Shown here: one piece after another, positions 17,889-26,111 of the stretch
Layout: the number at the start of each line of letters is the position of its first letter
How positions within the stretch are numbered: position 1 is the first letter of the stretch
DNA from: Anaeromicrobium sp.
Lineage (GTDB): Bacteria; Bacillota; Clostridia; Peptostreptococcales; Thermotaleaceae
Reading direction: 5' to 3'
DNA length: 38,590 bases
Assembly: GCF_025210435.1 (NCBI RefSeq)
Contig: NZ_JAOART010000011.1
Coordinates: forward strand, 1 to 38,590
Notes under the pieces: model-generated
What the model saw: the letters and a program-made list of their open reading frames with translations, nothing else
Told to the model about the DNA's origin: nothing
Databases searched by the model: none
Translations under genes and position numbers: made by a program

Positions 17889-19743
17889 TCCTATACTTTT
17901 TTACTAACTCATAGAACTCCTCACCAGATAAAGATTCCTTTTCAAGTAATAGATTAGACACCTTATCTAAAAGTTTCATATTATCAATCAAGATTTTCTT
18001 AGCCCTTTCATGGGCTTTTTTAATAATACCTAAAACCTCTTCATCTATTTCCTTACCCGTTTGAGCACTATAGTTTTTAACAGGACTTCCATCCATATAC
18101 CTACCAGAAGAAGATTCTAATCCCATCATATCAAATTTATCACTCATACCATAGATGGTTATCATTCTCCTTGCCATTTCTGTGGCCTTTTCTATATCAT
18201 TAGAAGCACCTGTAGATATTTGATTTAATTTTACTTCTTCAGCTGCCCTTCCTGCTAACATTACTACTATTTTTTCTTCTAGTTCTTCCTTTGAAACTAA
18301 ATATTTTTCCTCCGTAGGTAGGGACAAGGTGTATCCTAAGGCTCCCATGGTAGTAGGAACTATGGTAATCTTAGTAACAGGGTCAGTCCTTTCTTGTAAA
18401 GCTCCTGCTAGGGCATGGCCAGCTTCATGATAGGCCACAGATATTTTCTCACTCCTAGACATTATCCTATCCCTCTTGGCCTCTCCTGCAAATACGGCCT
18501 CTATAGATTCTTCTAAATCCCTTTGACTCACCTTATCTTTACCATGTCTAACAGCCCTTAGGGCCGCTTCATTTACCATATTTGCCAAATCTGCTCCAGA
18601 TGAACCTGCCGTCATCTTGGCTATATTCTCTAGATTCACATTATCTTCTAATTTAACTTTTTTCACATGGACCTCTAATATCTTTTTTCTACCTATGAAG
18701 TCTGGCTTATTTACTATGACACGCCTATCAAATCTACCAGGTCTAAGTAGGGCCTTGTCTAATATTTCTGGTCTGTTAGTGGCAGCTAATATTACTATGG
18801 GTTGTTCTGATGAATCAAATCCATCCATTTCTGTTAGCAATTGATTTAATGTTTGTTCCCTTTCATCATTTCCTCCAATACCTGCCGTATCCCTAGCCTT
18901 TCCTATGGCATCCACTTCATCTATGAATATTATACATGGTGCCTTTTTCTTTGCTTTATTAAATAGATCCCTAACTCTAGCTGCTCCCATACCTACAAAC
19001 ATCTGGACAAATTCAGATCCGGATATGGAGAAAAATGGAACGTGGGCTTCTCCAGCTACGGCCTTTGCAAGGAGAGTTTTTCCTGTACCTGGTGGTCCAA
19101 CTAACAATAATCCCTTTGGCAATTTTGCTCCTATATCCTTATACCTCTTAGGGTTATGGAGATAGTCTACCACCTCCTCTAAGGATTTCTTAGCTTCCCC
19201 TTGTCCTGCCACATCTTGGAAGGTCACTCCTGTATTTTTCTCCATATTATATTCCTTTGCATTACTCTTACTCATGGACATGGGATTCATGTTTTTCATT
19301 CCCTTAGACAGGGTCATTCCTATTATTTTTCCTAATCCTATGAATATGAAAAGGGGAACTATCCAGGATAAAAGTATCTCTCCTAAGGGTCCCTTCCTTT
19401 CATCTACTCCTCCATATTCATTGACTCCCCAGGCCTTTAGATTATCTAATAAATCTATATCCATTAACCTTTCTGTGTAATAGATCTTTCCATTACTATC
19501 TTTGTCCTTTGCCGTAATATAGAGGGTATCTGATCCTATTTGTACCTCCCTAATTTTACCTTGTCGTCCTAGTTTTTCAAAGGCACTATAGCTTATTTTA
19601 TCTGGCTTAAATGGATTGAAAAACATATTAAATATAATAAGACAACTTATCATTAGTAATCCATAATAAAATAAATTTCTATACATCTTCTTATTTTCAT
19701 CAGGATCATTATTAGAACCATTAGATCTACTCATATTGTACAT
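17884..19743 (-). CDS. ftsH: ATP-dependent zinc metalloprotease FtsH
   Basis: A 619-residue membrane AAA+ protease that degrades misfolded membrane proteins and short-lived regulators. Two N-terminal membrane segments (about 23-42 and 122-143) flank an extracytoplasmic domain. Walker A is GPPGTGKT (216-223), Walker B IIFIDEVDA (271-279), the second region of homology runs through ATNRPEILDKALLRPGRFDR, and the zinc site HEAGH is at 439-443. Length is normal for the family. A second ATG at 19734 has somewhat better spacing (8 bases) to AAGGA and may be the true start. The gene is alone; in many Firmicutes ftsH follows tilS-hpt, which is not the case here. Confidence 0.95.
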   Translation of the reverse strand: MYNMSRSNGSNNDPDENKKMYRNLFYYGLLMISCLIIFNMFFNPFKPDKISYSAFEKLGRQGKIREVQIGSDTLYITAKDKDSNGKIYYTERLMDIDLLDNLKAWGVNEYGGVDERKGPLGEILLSWIVPLFIFIGLGKIIGMTLSKGMKNMNPMSMSKSNAKEYNMEKNTGVTFQDVAGQGEAKKSLEEVVDYLHNPKRYKDIGAKLPKGLLLVGPPGTGKTLLAKAVAGEAHVPFFSISGSEFVQMFVGMGAARVRDLFNKAKKKAPCIIFIDEVDAIGKARDTAGIGGNDEREQTLNQLLTEMDGFDSSEQPIVILAATNRPEILDKALLRPGRFDRRVIVNKPDFIGRKKILEVHVKKVKLEDNVNLENIAKMTAGSSGADLANMVNEAALRAVRHGKDKVSQRDLEESIEAVFAGEAKRDRIMSRSEKISVAYHEAGHALAGALQERTDPVTKITIVPTTMGALGYTLSLPTEEKYLVSKEELEEKIVVMLAGRAAEEVKLNQISTGASNDIEKATEMARRMITIYGMSDKFDMMGLESSSGRYMDGSPVKNYSAQTGKEIDEEVLGIIKKAHERAKKILIDNMKLLDKVSNLLLEKESLSGEEFYELVKKYRI

Positions 19744-19812
19744 CCTTTCCTCATGTAATATATATAGTATATTTCATATGTCTAAATAAAATACTTTCTA
19801 TCATTTAAGCTT

Positions 19813-19853
19813 ATAAAAAAATAAAGCACCTATTATAAAAATAGATGCCCTTT
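19813..19853 (-). terminator. terminator of the zinc-ribbon gene
   Basis: On the minus strand AAAGGGCATCTATT pairs with AATAGGTGCTTT and is followed by ATTTTTTT. Confidence 0.8.
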
Positions 19854-19865
19854 AATCTTTATTTA

Positions 19866-20018
19866 TTATCTTCTATTATTTTGCTTTCTAGCGTCTCTAC
19901 ATGGCTTACATCTCTTAGGCTCATTGTCGAATCCCTTTTCCTTATAGAATTCTTGCTCCCCTGCTGTAAATACAAATTCTTCCCCACAGTCCTTGCACAC
20001 AATTTTCTTATCTTCCAT
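19866..20018 (-). CDS. small zinc-ribbon protein
   Basis: About 50 residues, too small for an enzyme. Two knuckles, CKDC and CKPC, spaced by about 30 residues (VCKDCGEEFVFTAGEQEF ... PKRCKPCRDARK), match the short zinc-ribbon domain family common in Firmicutes. GGAGG lies 7 bases before ATG 20018; an ATG directly in front (20021) is equally in frame. Monocistronic with its own terminator. Function unknown in the family; nucleic-acid or protein binding is assumed from the fold. Confidence 0.85.
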   Translation of the reverse strand: MEDKKIVCKDCGEEFVFTAGEQEFYKEKGFDNEPKRCKPCRDARKQNNRR

Positions 20019-20257
20019 CATACATCCTCCTAATTCCTTTAAGAATTTTAAAGCATAATCATAAACTAACATATTTCTTCTAAAGGTTAATTAGAAGGAA
20101 TACCTAGATACATTTGCCATAATTTTATTATGCCTAAAATATGCCTATATGTCAATATGAATATTCTGAATTATCCCGCATTTTCCAAGACCTATTAGCT
20201 AACTATATACTAAAATCCCATAGTATAAAAGTTCATTTATTGTGAATATTATTCTTA

Positions 20258-20494
20258 TATAGATTTCTTGGTTTTAAGATTATTTTATACAGTAACTTGC
20301 CTATAAGGGAAACCATTGAAAATCTTTGGAACCCTGGAACGTCACAACATCCTATGCTACTCCAACATGACACGTGAACCTATATACGAAGATTCACACT
20401 TTCGCTTGTGACAAGGACTTGGGTGGAAAAGATTTTCAATATATTTTCCTGAAGTAGGCTCACATAAAGTAAGTTTATGAATACGAAATCTATA
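20258..20494 (+). repeat. dispersed hairpin repeat, copy H (abuts spmA)
   Basis: TATAGATTTC to GAAATCTATA. It carries GTAGGC opposite GCCTAT (a G-T wobble in the outer stem). The right end is only about 20 bases before the spmA start codon, leaving room for just the ribosome binding site. The 185 bases to its left (20073-20257) show nothing recognisable. Confidence 0.9.
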
Positions 20495-20514
20495 TAAAAA
20501 AGGGGGAAGGAAAA

Positions 20515-21126
20515 TTGATTAATGTTATTTGGCTTTTATTTTTAGTAGTAGGAATAACAGTTGCCATGTTTAGTGGTAATGCACAAGTAGTAACTGATGC
20601 GGCTATTGATTATGCAGAAGTGGCAGTAGAATTATCTTTAGGTCTTATAGGGGTTATGACCCTATGGCTTGGAATTATGAGAATTGCAGAAAGTGCAGGG
20701 TTAGTTAAATTATTGGGAAAGGCATTAAAACCAATCATGATAAGATTGTTCCCAGAAGTTCCTGAGGATCATCCTGCCATGGGAGCCATGGTTATGAATA
20801 TGGCTGCAAATATATTTGGCCTTGGAAATGCGGCCACTCCACTGGGTCTTAAGGCCATGAAGGAATTGCAAGAAATTAATCCTCACAAGGATACGGCTTC
20901 CAATGCCATGTGTACTTTTTTAGCAATAAATACATCTTCTGTCACATTAGTATCATCTAGTGTTATTGCCTATAGGGCAGCTGCTAATTCTGCTAATCCA
21001 GCAGAAATAATAGGACCTACCATCATAGCCACAGTGGCATCTACCATAGCAGCTGTAATAGCAGTGAAACTATTACAGAGATTACCAGCATTTCAAATAA
21101 AACCAGAAAAAGAAATGGAATCTTAA
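20515..21126 (+). CDS. spmA: spore maturation protein A
   Basis: A 203-residue membrane protein with about four hydrophobic segments. The family core is MGAMVMNMAANIFGLGNAATPLGLKAM, LAINTSSVTLVSSSVIAYRAAA. SpmA and SpmB act in the mother cell during sporulation and are needed for spore core dehydration and heat resistance. Start is TTG, with AGGGGGAAGG 5-6 bases upstream. It is 11 bases ahead of spmB and certainly co-transcribed. Repeat copy H fills the region where its promoter or 5' leader must be. Confidence 0.94.
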   Translation: MINVIWLLFLVVGITVAMFSGNAQVVTDAAIDYAEVAVELSLGLIGVMTLWLGIMRIAESAGLVKLLGKALKPIMIRLFPEVPEDHPAMGAMVMNMAANIFGLGNAATPLGLKAMKELQEINPHKDTASNAMCTFLAINTSSVTLVSSSVIAYRAAANSANPAEIIGPTIIATVASTIAAVIAVKLLQRLPAFQIKPEKEMES

Positions 21127-21137
21127 GGGGGGATATT

Positions 21138-21680
21138 ATGTTTCAAAATATTATGGGAGCAGTTTCAACCTATGCAATACCACTTATATTATTGTTAATA
21201 CCACTATATGGATATATAAAGAAGGTAAAGGTATATGAGGCATTTACTGAGGGTGCTAAGGAAGGATTTTATACGGCAGTTAGGATAATTCCATACTTAG
21301 TTGCCATGTTAGTTGCCATTGGAATATTTAGAAAATCGGGAGCGATGGATATACTAAATGGCATATTAAGACCTATTACAAATTTAATAGGTATGCCAGC
21401 GGAAGTATTACCAATGGCCCTTATGAAACCCCTATCTGGTGGAGGTGCATCTGGTATTATGAATGACTTGTTTACTACCTATGGTCCCGACTCCTTAATA
21501 GGTAGAACTGCATCTATTATGAATGGCTCTACAGAGACAACCTTTTATGTATTAGCCGTATATTTTGGCTCTGTGGCAATCAAAAAGACTCGTCATGCAG
21601 TATTAGCAGGATTAATTGCAGATGGAGTAGGAATTATTACAGCTGTTATAGTGGCTAGAATTATGTTTGCATATGCCTAA
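21138..21680 (+). CDS. spmB: spore maturation protein B
   Basis: A 180-residue membrane protein with the SpmB signature: YKKVKVYEAFTEGAKEGF-like block (residues 23-42), MKPLSGGGASGIMNDLF and SIMNGSTETTFYVLAVYFG. It belongs to the nucleoside-transporter/FeoB gate-like family and partners SpmA in spore core dehydration. GGGGGG-type site before the ATG, 11 bases after spmA. The next gene starts 13 bases after its stop. Confidence 0.94.
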   Translation: MFQNIMGAVSTYAIPLILLLIPLYGYIKKVKVYEAFTEGAKEGFYTAVRIIPYLVAMLVAIGIFRKSGAMDILNGILRPITNLIGMPAEVLPMALMKPLSGGGASGIMNDLFTTYGPDSLIGRTASIMNGSTETTFYVLAVYFGSVAIKKTRHAVLAGLIADGVGIITAVIVARIMFAYA

Positions 21681-21693
21681 GGAGGGATATATA

Positions 21694-22623
21694 ATGATTA
21701 AACCTAAAGGTTTAAGAAATGGTAGCCTAATTGGAATAGTAGCACCAGGAAGTCCTACGGAAGGAGAAAAGATAATAAATAGTAAAAAAACATTAGAGGC
21801 TATGGGATTTAAAGTTAAGTTAGGAAAGAGCTGTTATGAAAGATATGGATATTTATCTGGCACGGATAAAATAAGGGCAGATGATTTGAATAACATGTTT
21901 GCAGATAAATATATAGAAGGGATAATTTGTTTAAGGGGTGGATATGGGTCTGGTAGAATACTTGAAATGATAGATTATAATAATATAAGAAAAAATCCAA
22001 AGGTATTTGTAGGTTATAGTGATGTAACTGCCCTGCATATGGCCATAAATCAAAAATCAAATTTAATCACTTTCCATGGACCTATGGCCGCATCTAATAT
22101 GACCACCCATTTAGATGATTTTACATATGATTCATTTATGAATATGATAGGAGATAATGATTTTTATGGAGAAATAAAAAATCCATTAGATGAAGAACTA
22201 CAGACCCTATCAGGTGGCCTATGTATGGGAAAAATAACTGGAGGCAATATGGCTATAATTTGTTCCACATTAGGAACAAATTATGAAATAGATACTAAAA
22301 ATAAAATTCTATTTTTAGAAGACATAGGAGAAGAACCCTATAGGGTAGATAGGATGCTTAATCAATTAAAATTAGCAGGTAAATTAAGAGATTGTGTAGG
22401 AATAATATTAGGCGATTTTAAAGATTGTAATGGCAGTGATTCTAATAATAGTTTAGAACTAGAAGAAGTATTTTATCAATTCCTAAGATCCTTAGAAAAA
22501 CCTATATTATGTAATTTGAGGGCAGGCCATTGTATGCCAATGATTACACTACCCCTAGGAGTAGATAGCACAATACATGCTACAAGGAAAAGAATATTTG
22601 TAAATGAAAAGACTACAATTTAA
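21694..22623 (+). CDS. LD-carboxypeptidase (peptidase S66)
   Basis: A 309-residue muramoyltetrapeptide (LD-) carboxypeptidase; the family removes the terminal D-alanine from tetrapeptide stems of peptidoglycan. N-terminal GIVAPGSP, then RGGYGSGRIL and the nucleophile in GYSD (S109). The partner acid is in FLEDIGEEPYR (E209) and the histidine in AGHCMPMITLPLG (H279), giving the Ser-Glu-His triad. No signal peptide, so cytoplasmic recycling is likely. Start at ATG 21694, with AGGAGGG at 6 bases; an upstream ATG would overlap spmB. Third gene of the spmAB transcript, fitting a role in spore cortex or wall-precursor turnover (inference). Confidence 0.92.
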   Translation: MIKPKGLRNGSLIGIVAPGSPTEGEKIINSKKTLEAMGFKVKLGKSCYERYGYLSGTDKIRADDLNNMFADKYIEGIICLRGGYGSGRILEMIDYNNIRKNPKVFVGYSDVTALHMAINQKSNLITFHGPMAASNMTTHLDDFTYDSFMNMIGDNDFYGEIKNPLDEELQTLSGGLCMGKITGGNMAIICSTLGTNYEIDTKNKILFLEDIGEEPYRVDRMLNQLKLAGKLRDCVGIILGDFKDCNGSDSNNSLELEEVFYQFLRSLEKPILCNLRAGHCMPMITLPLGVDSTIHATRKRIFVNEKTTI

Positions 22624-22700
22624 AAAAAATGGGAGTATGTAAATAACTTTGTTGTTTTGAAAACATAAGATTCCTACTTGATAATAAATAACTTTACTTA

Positions 22701-22814
22701 ACGAGGCAAATCAGATATTGTATTCATATATAATCACATTCAGAGAAATTTTTTTGTAATATATATAGGATTCTACAAAATGGTAAGATTATAGTATGGA
22801 TATTTTTGCCTCGT
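22701..22814. repeat. inverted repeat pair between convergent genes
   Basis: ACGAGGCAAA (22701-22710) and TTTGCCTCGT (22805-22814) are perfect 10-bp inverted repeats about 94 bases apart, in the 208-base gap between the convergent LD-carboxypeptidase and glycosyltransferase genes. Possibly a decayed element or a long-range terminator stem. Confidence 0.5.
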
Positions 22815-22831
22815 AATATTTTTATTGCAAT

Positions 22832-23983
22832 CTATATAGATTTCTTTTCATAAAAATAATTATATATGTCATGTGTCCTATTTGAATTTTCTACTATTAG
22901 TTTATTAACCAATTGAACTATGGCATCCCTAGAGTAGGGTTTTGATAAATTCTTTAATTTTTTCTTCATATTTCCTAATTCTTCTGGCTTTTGGATTAGA
23001 CTGTCTATAACCTTTACCATATGGTTTATTTTTTTTGTTCTAAGGGCTACCCCCGACTCAATTAAAAAATCTGAATTCTCCTCTTCTTGCCCAGGGATCA
23101 CATAGGGAATAATCATGGGGATGTTTTTGGCTATAGATTCTGAAACTGTCAATCCTCCTGGTTTTGTAATAATCACATCTGATATATCCATTAACTGAGG
23201 TATATTTTTAGTAAATCCATATATGGACATCTCCTTATTATTCAATTCTCCCTCGTATTTTTTCTCTAATTTATTTTTTAATTTCTTGTTATTTCCACAA
23301 ACCACTATAATTTTCATTCTATTTTTACTAGTCATAATGTTTTCTAGTACTTTTTCCATGGCCTTAAGGCCCATACTTCCACCCATTAATAGTAATGTAA
23401 ATACATCTTCTTTATTCCTTTTTTTATCAATAGAACATAAAAAAAATTCTTTTCTTATGGGAATTCCATAATGAAAAATCTTTTGTTTTTCTATTCCTTT
23501 TTTCATCATATGGACCTTTGTATAGTAACTCCCCGTAATATAAGCGTCCACATTTTTATGGATATAGGTTTGATGAGCCTTATAATCTGTAACAATAGAT
23601 ATAAATGGGATAGATATTTTTCTTTTAAGCTCTCCTATAATATTTACTACAAAGGGATGGGTAGCAATAATCAAATCTGGTTTATGTTCTTTTATTAGAT
23701 TGTATATTTTATCTTCCATTAATTTTGTTATAATACTAACCATTCTTGAGCTTATTATTTTTCCATTACTTTTTTTATATAGCTCACTATATGCCTTAGG
23801 AAATATTTTCAACAACAATTCATATCCTTCTGTTACAATGGAATTCATTACTTTATTTGTTTCCTTTAAAGCATCTAGCTTCACAACATCATATCCATTA
23901 TTCTCAAATAATTCTTCTAAGGATGTGGCAGCTTCATTATGGCCACCTCCTGTTGAGGCTGTAAAAATTAATAACTTTTTCAT
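22832..23983 (-). CDS. UgtP/MGDG-synthase-like glycosyltransferase (GT28)
   Basis: A 383-residue GT-B glycosyltransferase. The N-terminal MGDG-synthase acceptor domain starts with LLIFTASTGGGHNEAA and includes DLIIATHPF and PFISIVTDYKAHQTYI. The C-terminal donor domain has LLMGGSMGLKAM, YGFTKNIPQLMDISDVIITKPGGLTVSE and PYVIPGQEEEN. The family includes processive diacylglycerol glucosyltransferases that make glycolipids and lipoteichoic acid anchors, working at the inner face of the membrane from UDP-sugar. The exact donor and acceptor cannot be read from sequence. Monocistronic; GAGGGGGAGG site before the ATG. Confidence 0.88.
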   Translation of the reverse strand: MKKLLIFTASTGGGHNEAATSLEELFENNGYDVVKLDALKETNKVMNSIVTEGYELLLKIFPKAYSELYKKSNGKIISSRMVSIITKLMEDKIYNLIKEHKPDLIIATHPFVVNIIGELKRKISIPFISIVTDYKAHQTYIHKNVDAYITGSYYTKVHMMKKGIEKQKIFHYGIPIRKEFFLCSIDKKRNKEDVFTLLLMGGSMGLKAMEKVLENIMTSKNRMKIIVVCGNNKKLKNKLEKKYEGELNNKEMSIYGFTKNIPQLMDISDVIITKPGGLTVSESIAKNIPMIIPYVIPGQEEENSDFLIESGVALRTKKINHMVKVIDSLIQKPEELGNMKKKLKNLSKPYSRDAIVQLVNKLIVENSNRTHDIYNYFYEKKSI

Positions 23984-24172
23984 ATGAGCCTCCCCCTCTC
24001 TTTTATTTCTAGTGTAAACTATATCGATTAAAAACTCCTTCTGAACTGCTGTTTTTTAAAGTTAAACTCAACTCTATGCCTAGCAACACCATGGCATTAA
24101 AATTCAGGAAGTTCTCTACACATATTTGTTGCTTTTTACAACTTTATAAGACCACATTTATTAAACTAACAT

Positions 24173-24411
24173 TATAGATTTCTTGGTTTTAAGATTGTTT
24201 TATATAGTAACTTGCCTATAAGGGAAAATATATTGAAAATCTTTGGAACCCTGGAACGTCACAACATCATATGCTCCTTGAACATGACTCATGAACCTAT
24301 CTACGGAGATTCACACTTTCGCTTGTGACAAGGACTTGGGTGGAAAAGATTTTCAATATATTTTCCTGAAATAGGCCCACATAAAGCAAGTTTATACACC
24401 AGAAATCTATA
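24173..24411 (+). repeat. dispersed hairpin repeat, copy I (full length)
   Basis: TATAGATTTC to GAAATCTATA, 239 bp, nearly identical to copies B and D. It ends 18 bases after the stop of the minus-strand EEP gene. The 189 bases to its left (23984-24172) hold only a small ATGCC/GGCAT stem near 24080. Confidence 0.9.
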
Positions 24412-24429
24412 GAACTTCATTAGAAATAA

Positions 24430-25500
24430 TTATGCTGAAATATTTAGATTATTTTCTTCAGCTTTTGGTCGTATCCTTATGCTAACTGGGTGATGGTCCG
24501 TATCCTTAAACTCAAGGTTAAATCCATTAATTTCAACAATTTCAATATTAGGTGATACTAAAAAACCATCTATAACACATGTATAGTTTTTGTCCTTTAT
24601 ATAAGGTTTTTCTAATGTTCTCACCGTTGGATTATATTTATCAACGCCCCACTTCCATCCTTCTGGCTTAAACTCACGGGGCATGTCTTTTACCCAAAAC
24701 AAATGTTTTTTAGGCGTATCATGATTAAAGGAAGTTCCTATAAGTCTATGATTCCAATCGCCTCCAATAATTACATAATTTCCTTTTTTATACTCATTCA
24801 CTGTAAATTCTTTTATTTCTTTTAATTGTTCATTCCTAGTGTTTCCATTCTTGTCAAAGGCTGCTAAATGTATATTCACAATAACCCACTCTTTACTGCT
24901 ACTCTCAATTGGAAATCTCTGAACAACAAAGTTGTATTTTTGATTCAATATTCCTGTAAGTCCTTTTCTCTCTAATGGCAATGCAATTCGTGTAGATGAA
25001 GATGGTACATATGTTGAAAAAATTGTATTTCCACTAATGAGCCTCCCTAAAATGGGAATACTTTTAATATAAAGACTGGGTGAATAAACATAGTTATATG
25101 CCTTTAAAACACTTTTGAGCTTCTCTAAATTATTTATGTAAAAAGTAATTTTTGACTCTAATGCTACCTCTTGAAATAAATAAATATCACTAGGATAACT
25201 TTTTATAAATTTACCTATATTATTTAAATGCTTATAAACCATATTCTTCGATTTTGGAAATATATTTTTTCCTCCATCCATAAAAAAATCAGCTTCATTT
25301 CCCAAGCCACCATATCCAATATTCCAAGTTAGGATTGAAATACTCTGATTCTTCTTTATATAATTACTTGTTTTAATATTTGTCTTTAATCTTTCTTGTT
25401 TTTTAGGTTTAAATGAAAACAATTGTATATAAGCCCAACTTCCAATAACTAGTATTAGACTACCTAAGACAATAACCATATATCCATAATTCATATTCAT
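24430..25500 (-). CDS. membrane-anchored endonuclease/exonuclease/phosphatase family protein
   Basis: A 356-residue EEP-superfamily protein with an N-terminal membrane anchor (about 5-28). Motifs in order: ILTWNIGYGG (Asn ligand), YLFQEVAL (metal Glu), VIIGGDWNH (Asp/Asn) and DTDHHPVSIRI (Asp-His). A long insert around FKPEGWKWGVDKYNPT is typical of a clostridial subgroup. The superfamily includes DNases, sphingomyelinases and inositol phosphatases; the substrate here is unknown, but the anchor puts the catalytic domain outside the membrane. Monocistronic; AGGAAAGG before the ATG. Confidence 0.87.
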   Translation of the reverse strand: MNMNYGYMVIVLGSLILVIGSWAYIQLFSFKPKKQERLKTNIKTSNYIKKNQSISILTWNIGYGGLGNEADFFMDGGKNIFPKSKNMVYKHLNNIGKFIKSYPSDIYLFQEVALESKITFYINNLEKLKSVLKAYNYVYSPSLYIKSIPILGRLISGNTIFSTYVPSSSTRIALPLERKGLTGILNQKYNFVVQRFPIESSSKEWVIVNIHLAAFDKNGNTRNEQLKEIKEFTVNEYKKGNYVIIGGDWNHRLIGTSFNHDTPKKHLFWVKDMPREFKPEGWKWGVDKYNPTVRTLEKPYIKDKNYTCVIDGFLVSPNIEIVEINGFNLEFKDTDHHPVSIRIRPKAEENNLNISA

Positions 25501-25529
25501 TTTCCTTTCCTTTCAAATTTAAATACCCT

Positions 25530-25655
25530 CTAAAATCCAATAATTAACTCTCCTTGCCACTCCATTATGGTTGCCAAGTAATTGGAACTTGGTAGTATAG
25601 CTCCTACAGTCTCAGGTTTTAATATATATTTTAAAATAAATGACAGTCTTTTCAT
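25530..25655 (-). pseudogene. truncated SAM-dependent methyltransferase (N-terminus only)
   Basis: With GGAGG ahead of its ATG, the frame reads RLSFILKYILKPETVGAILP, then SSNYLATIM, the usual N-terminus of a class I methyltransferase family (phospholipid / rRNA-adenine methyltransferase-like), then stops after about 41 residues. The SAM-binding domain (YGPGTG-type motif) is absent from the rest of the intergenic DNA, so the gene has lost its 3' portion, probably by deletion next to the EEP gene. Confidence 0.6.
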
Positions 25656-25878
25656 GTATATTCCTCCATATTTTTTATTCAATATTAGTTTAAATAAAAA
25701 ATATAAAGAAATAGGCATTAAAATTATTAAGATTTCTTAACATTTCAGTATGCTTATACGGTGAAATGAAAAATATTGAAATTTTAGTAAAAGATCTATG
25801 GTTCCTAGGTCTTGATAGAAAAATACGGGTAATAATTACCAAAATGGGAAAAAACATTGCAGCCTTAGATCTAAAGGT

Positions 25879-25974
25879 TTATTTATCCTTTAAATATGAA
25901 TGTAAATTACCTGCAGTTTTCATGTTACCTTCTTCTAAAACATTGCTCAAAACATTCTTTAGTAGTGTACTCAT
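25879..25974 (-). CDS. possible 31-residue ORF with hairpin-masked ribosome binding site
   Basis: ATG at 25974 is preceded by AAGAAGGAG, an excellent site. The frame encodes STLLKNVLSNVLEEGNMKTA and ends KDK, a helical peptide that could be the N-terminus of a lost larger protein. The ribosome binding site is the distal arm of a hairpin: CTCCTTCTCGGC pairs with GCCAAGAAGGAG (25982-26027). I cannot assign a function; either a small regulated protein or gene debris. Confidence 0.35.
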   Translation of the reverse strand: MSTLLKNVLSNVLEEGNMKTAGNLHSYLKDK

Positions 25975-26065
25975 AAAAAATCTCCTTCTTGGCTTTGATT
26001 ATACTGTTAATTATTGCCGAGAAGGAGTTGGATCTTTCATAAGAGCATAGTTTTTCTCACACTCC

Positions 26066-26103
26066 AAAAAAATTTTGGCAAGGGTTAATAAAAGCCCTTG
26101 CCA
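26066..26103 (-). terminator. terminator of the coat-protein pair
   Basis: On the minus strand GGCAAGGGC - TTTTATTAA - CCCTTGCC, followed by AAAATTTTTTT. It lies 8 bases after the stop of the second coat-type gene. Confidence 0.92.
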
Positions 26104-26111
26104 TTTCTTAA

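Noticed and set aside
17884-17890. Frameshift at the ftsH 3' end caused by the inverted repeat
   Set aside because: The frame is intact to a normal FtsH length; the repeat only overlaps the stop codon.
1-24411. Repeat copies as a CRISPR array or REP/BIME clusters
   Set aside because: The copies are about 237 bp, kilobases apart and without spacers of even length. They are far longer than REP units and are bounded by 10-bp inverted ends.
25766-26050. 94-codon + strand frame
   Set aside because: It has no ribosome binding site at a usable distance, no recognisable motif, and overlaps on the other strand a frame with a much better initiation site.
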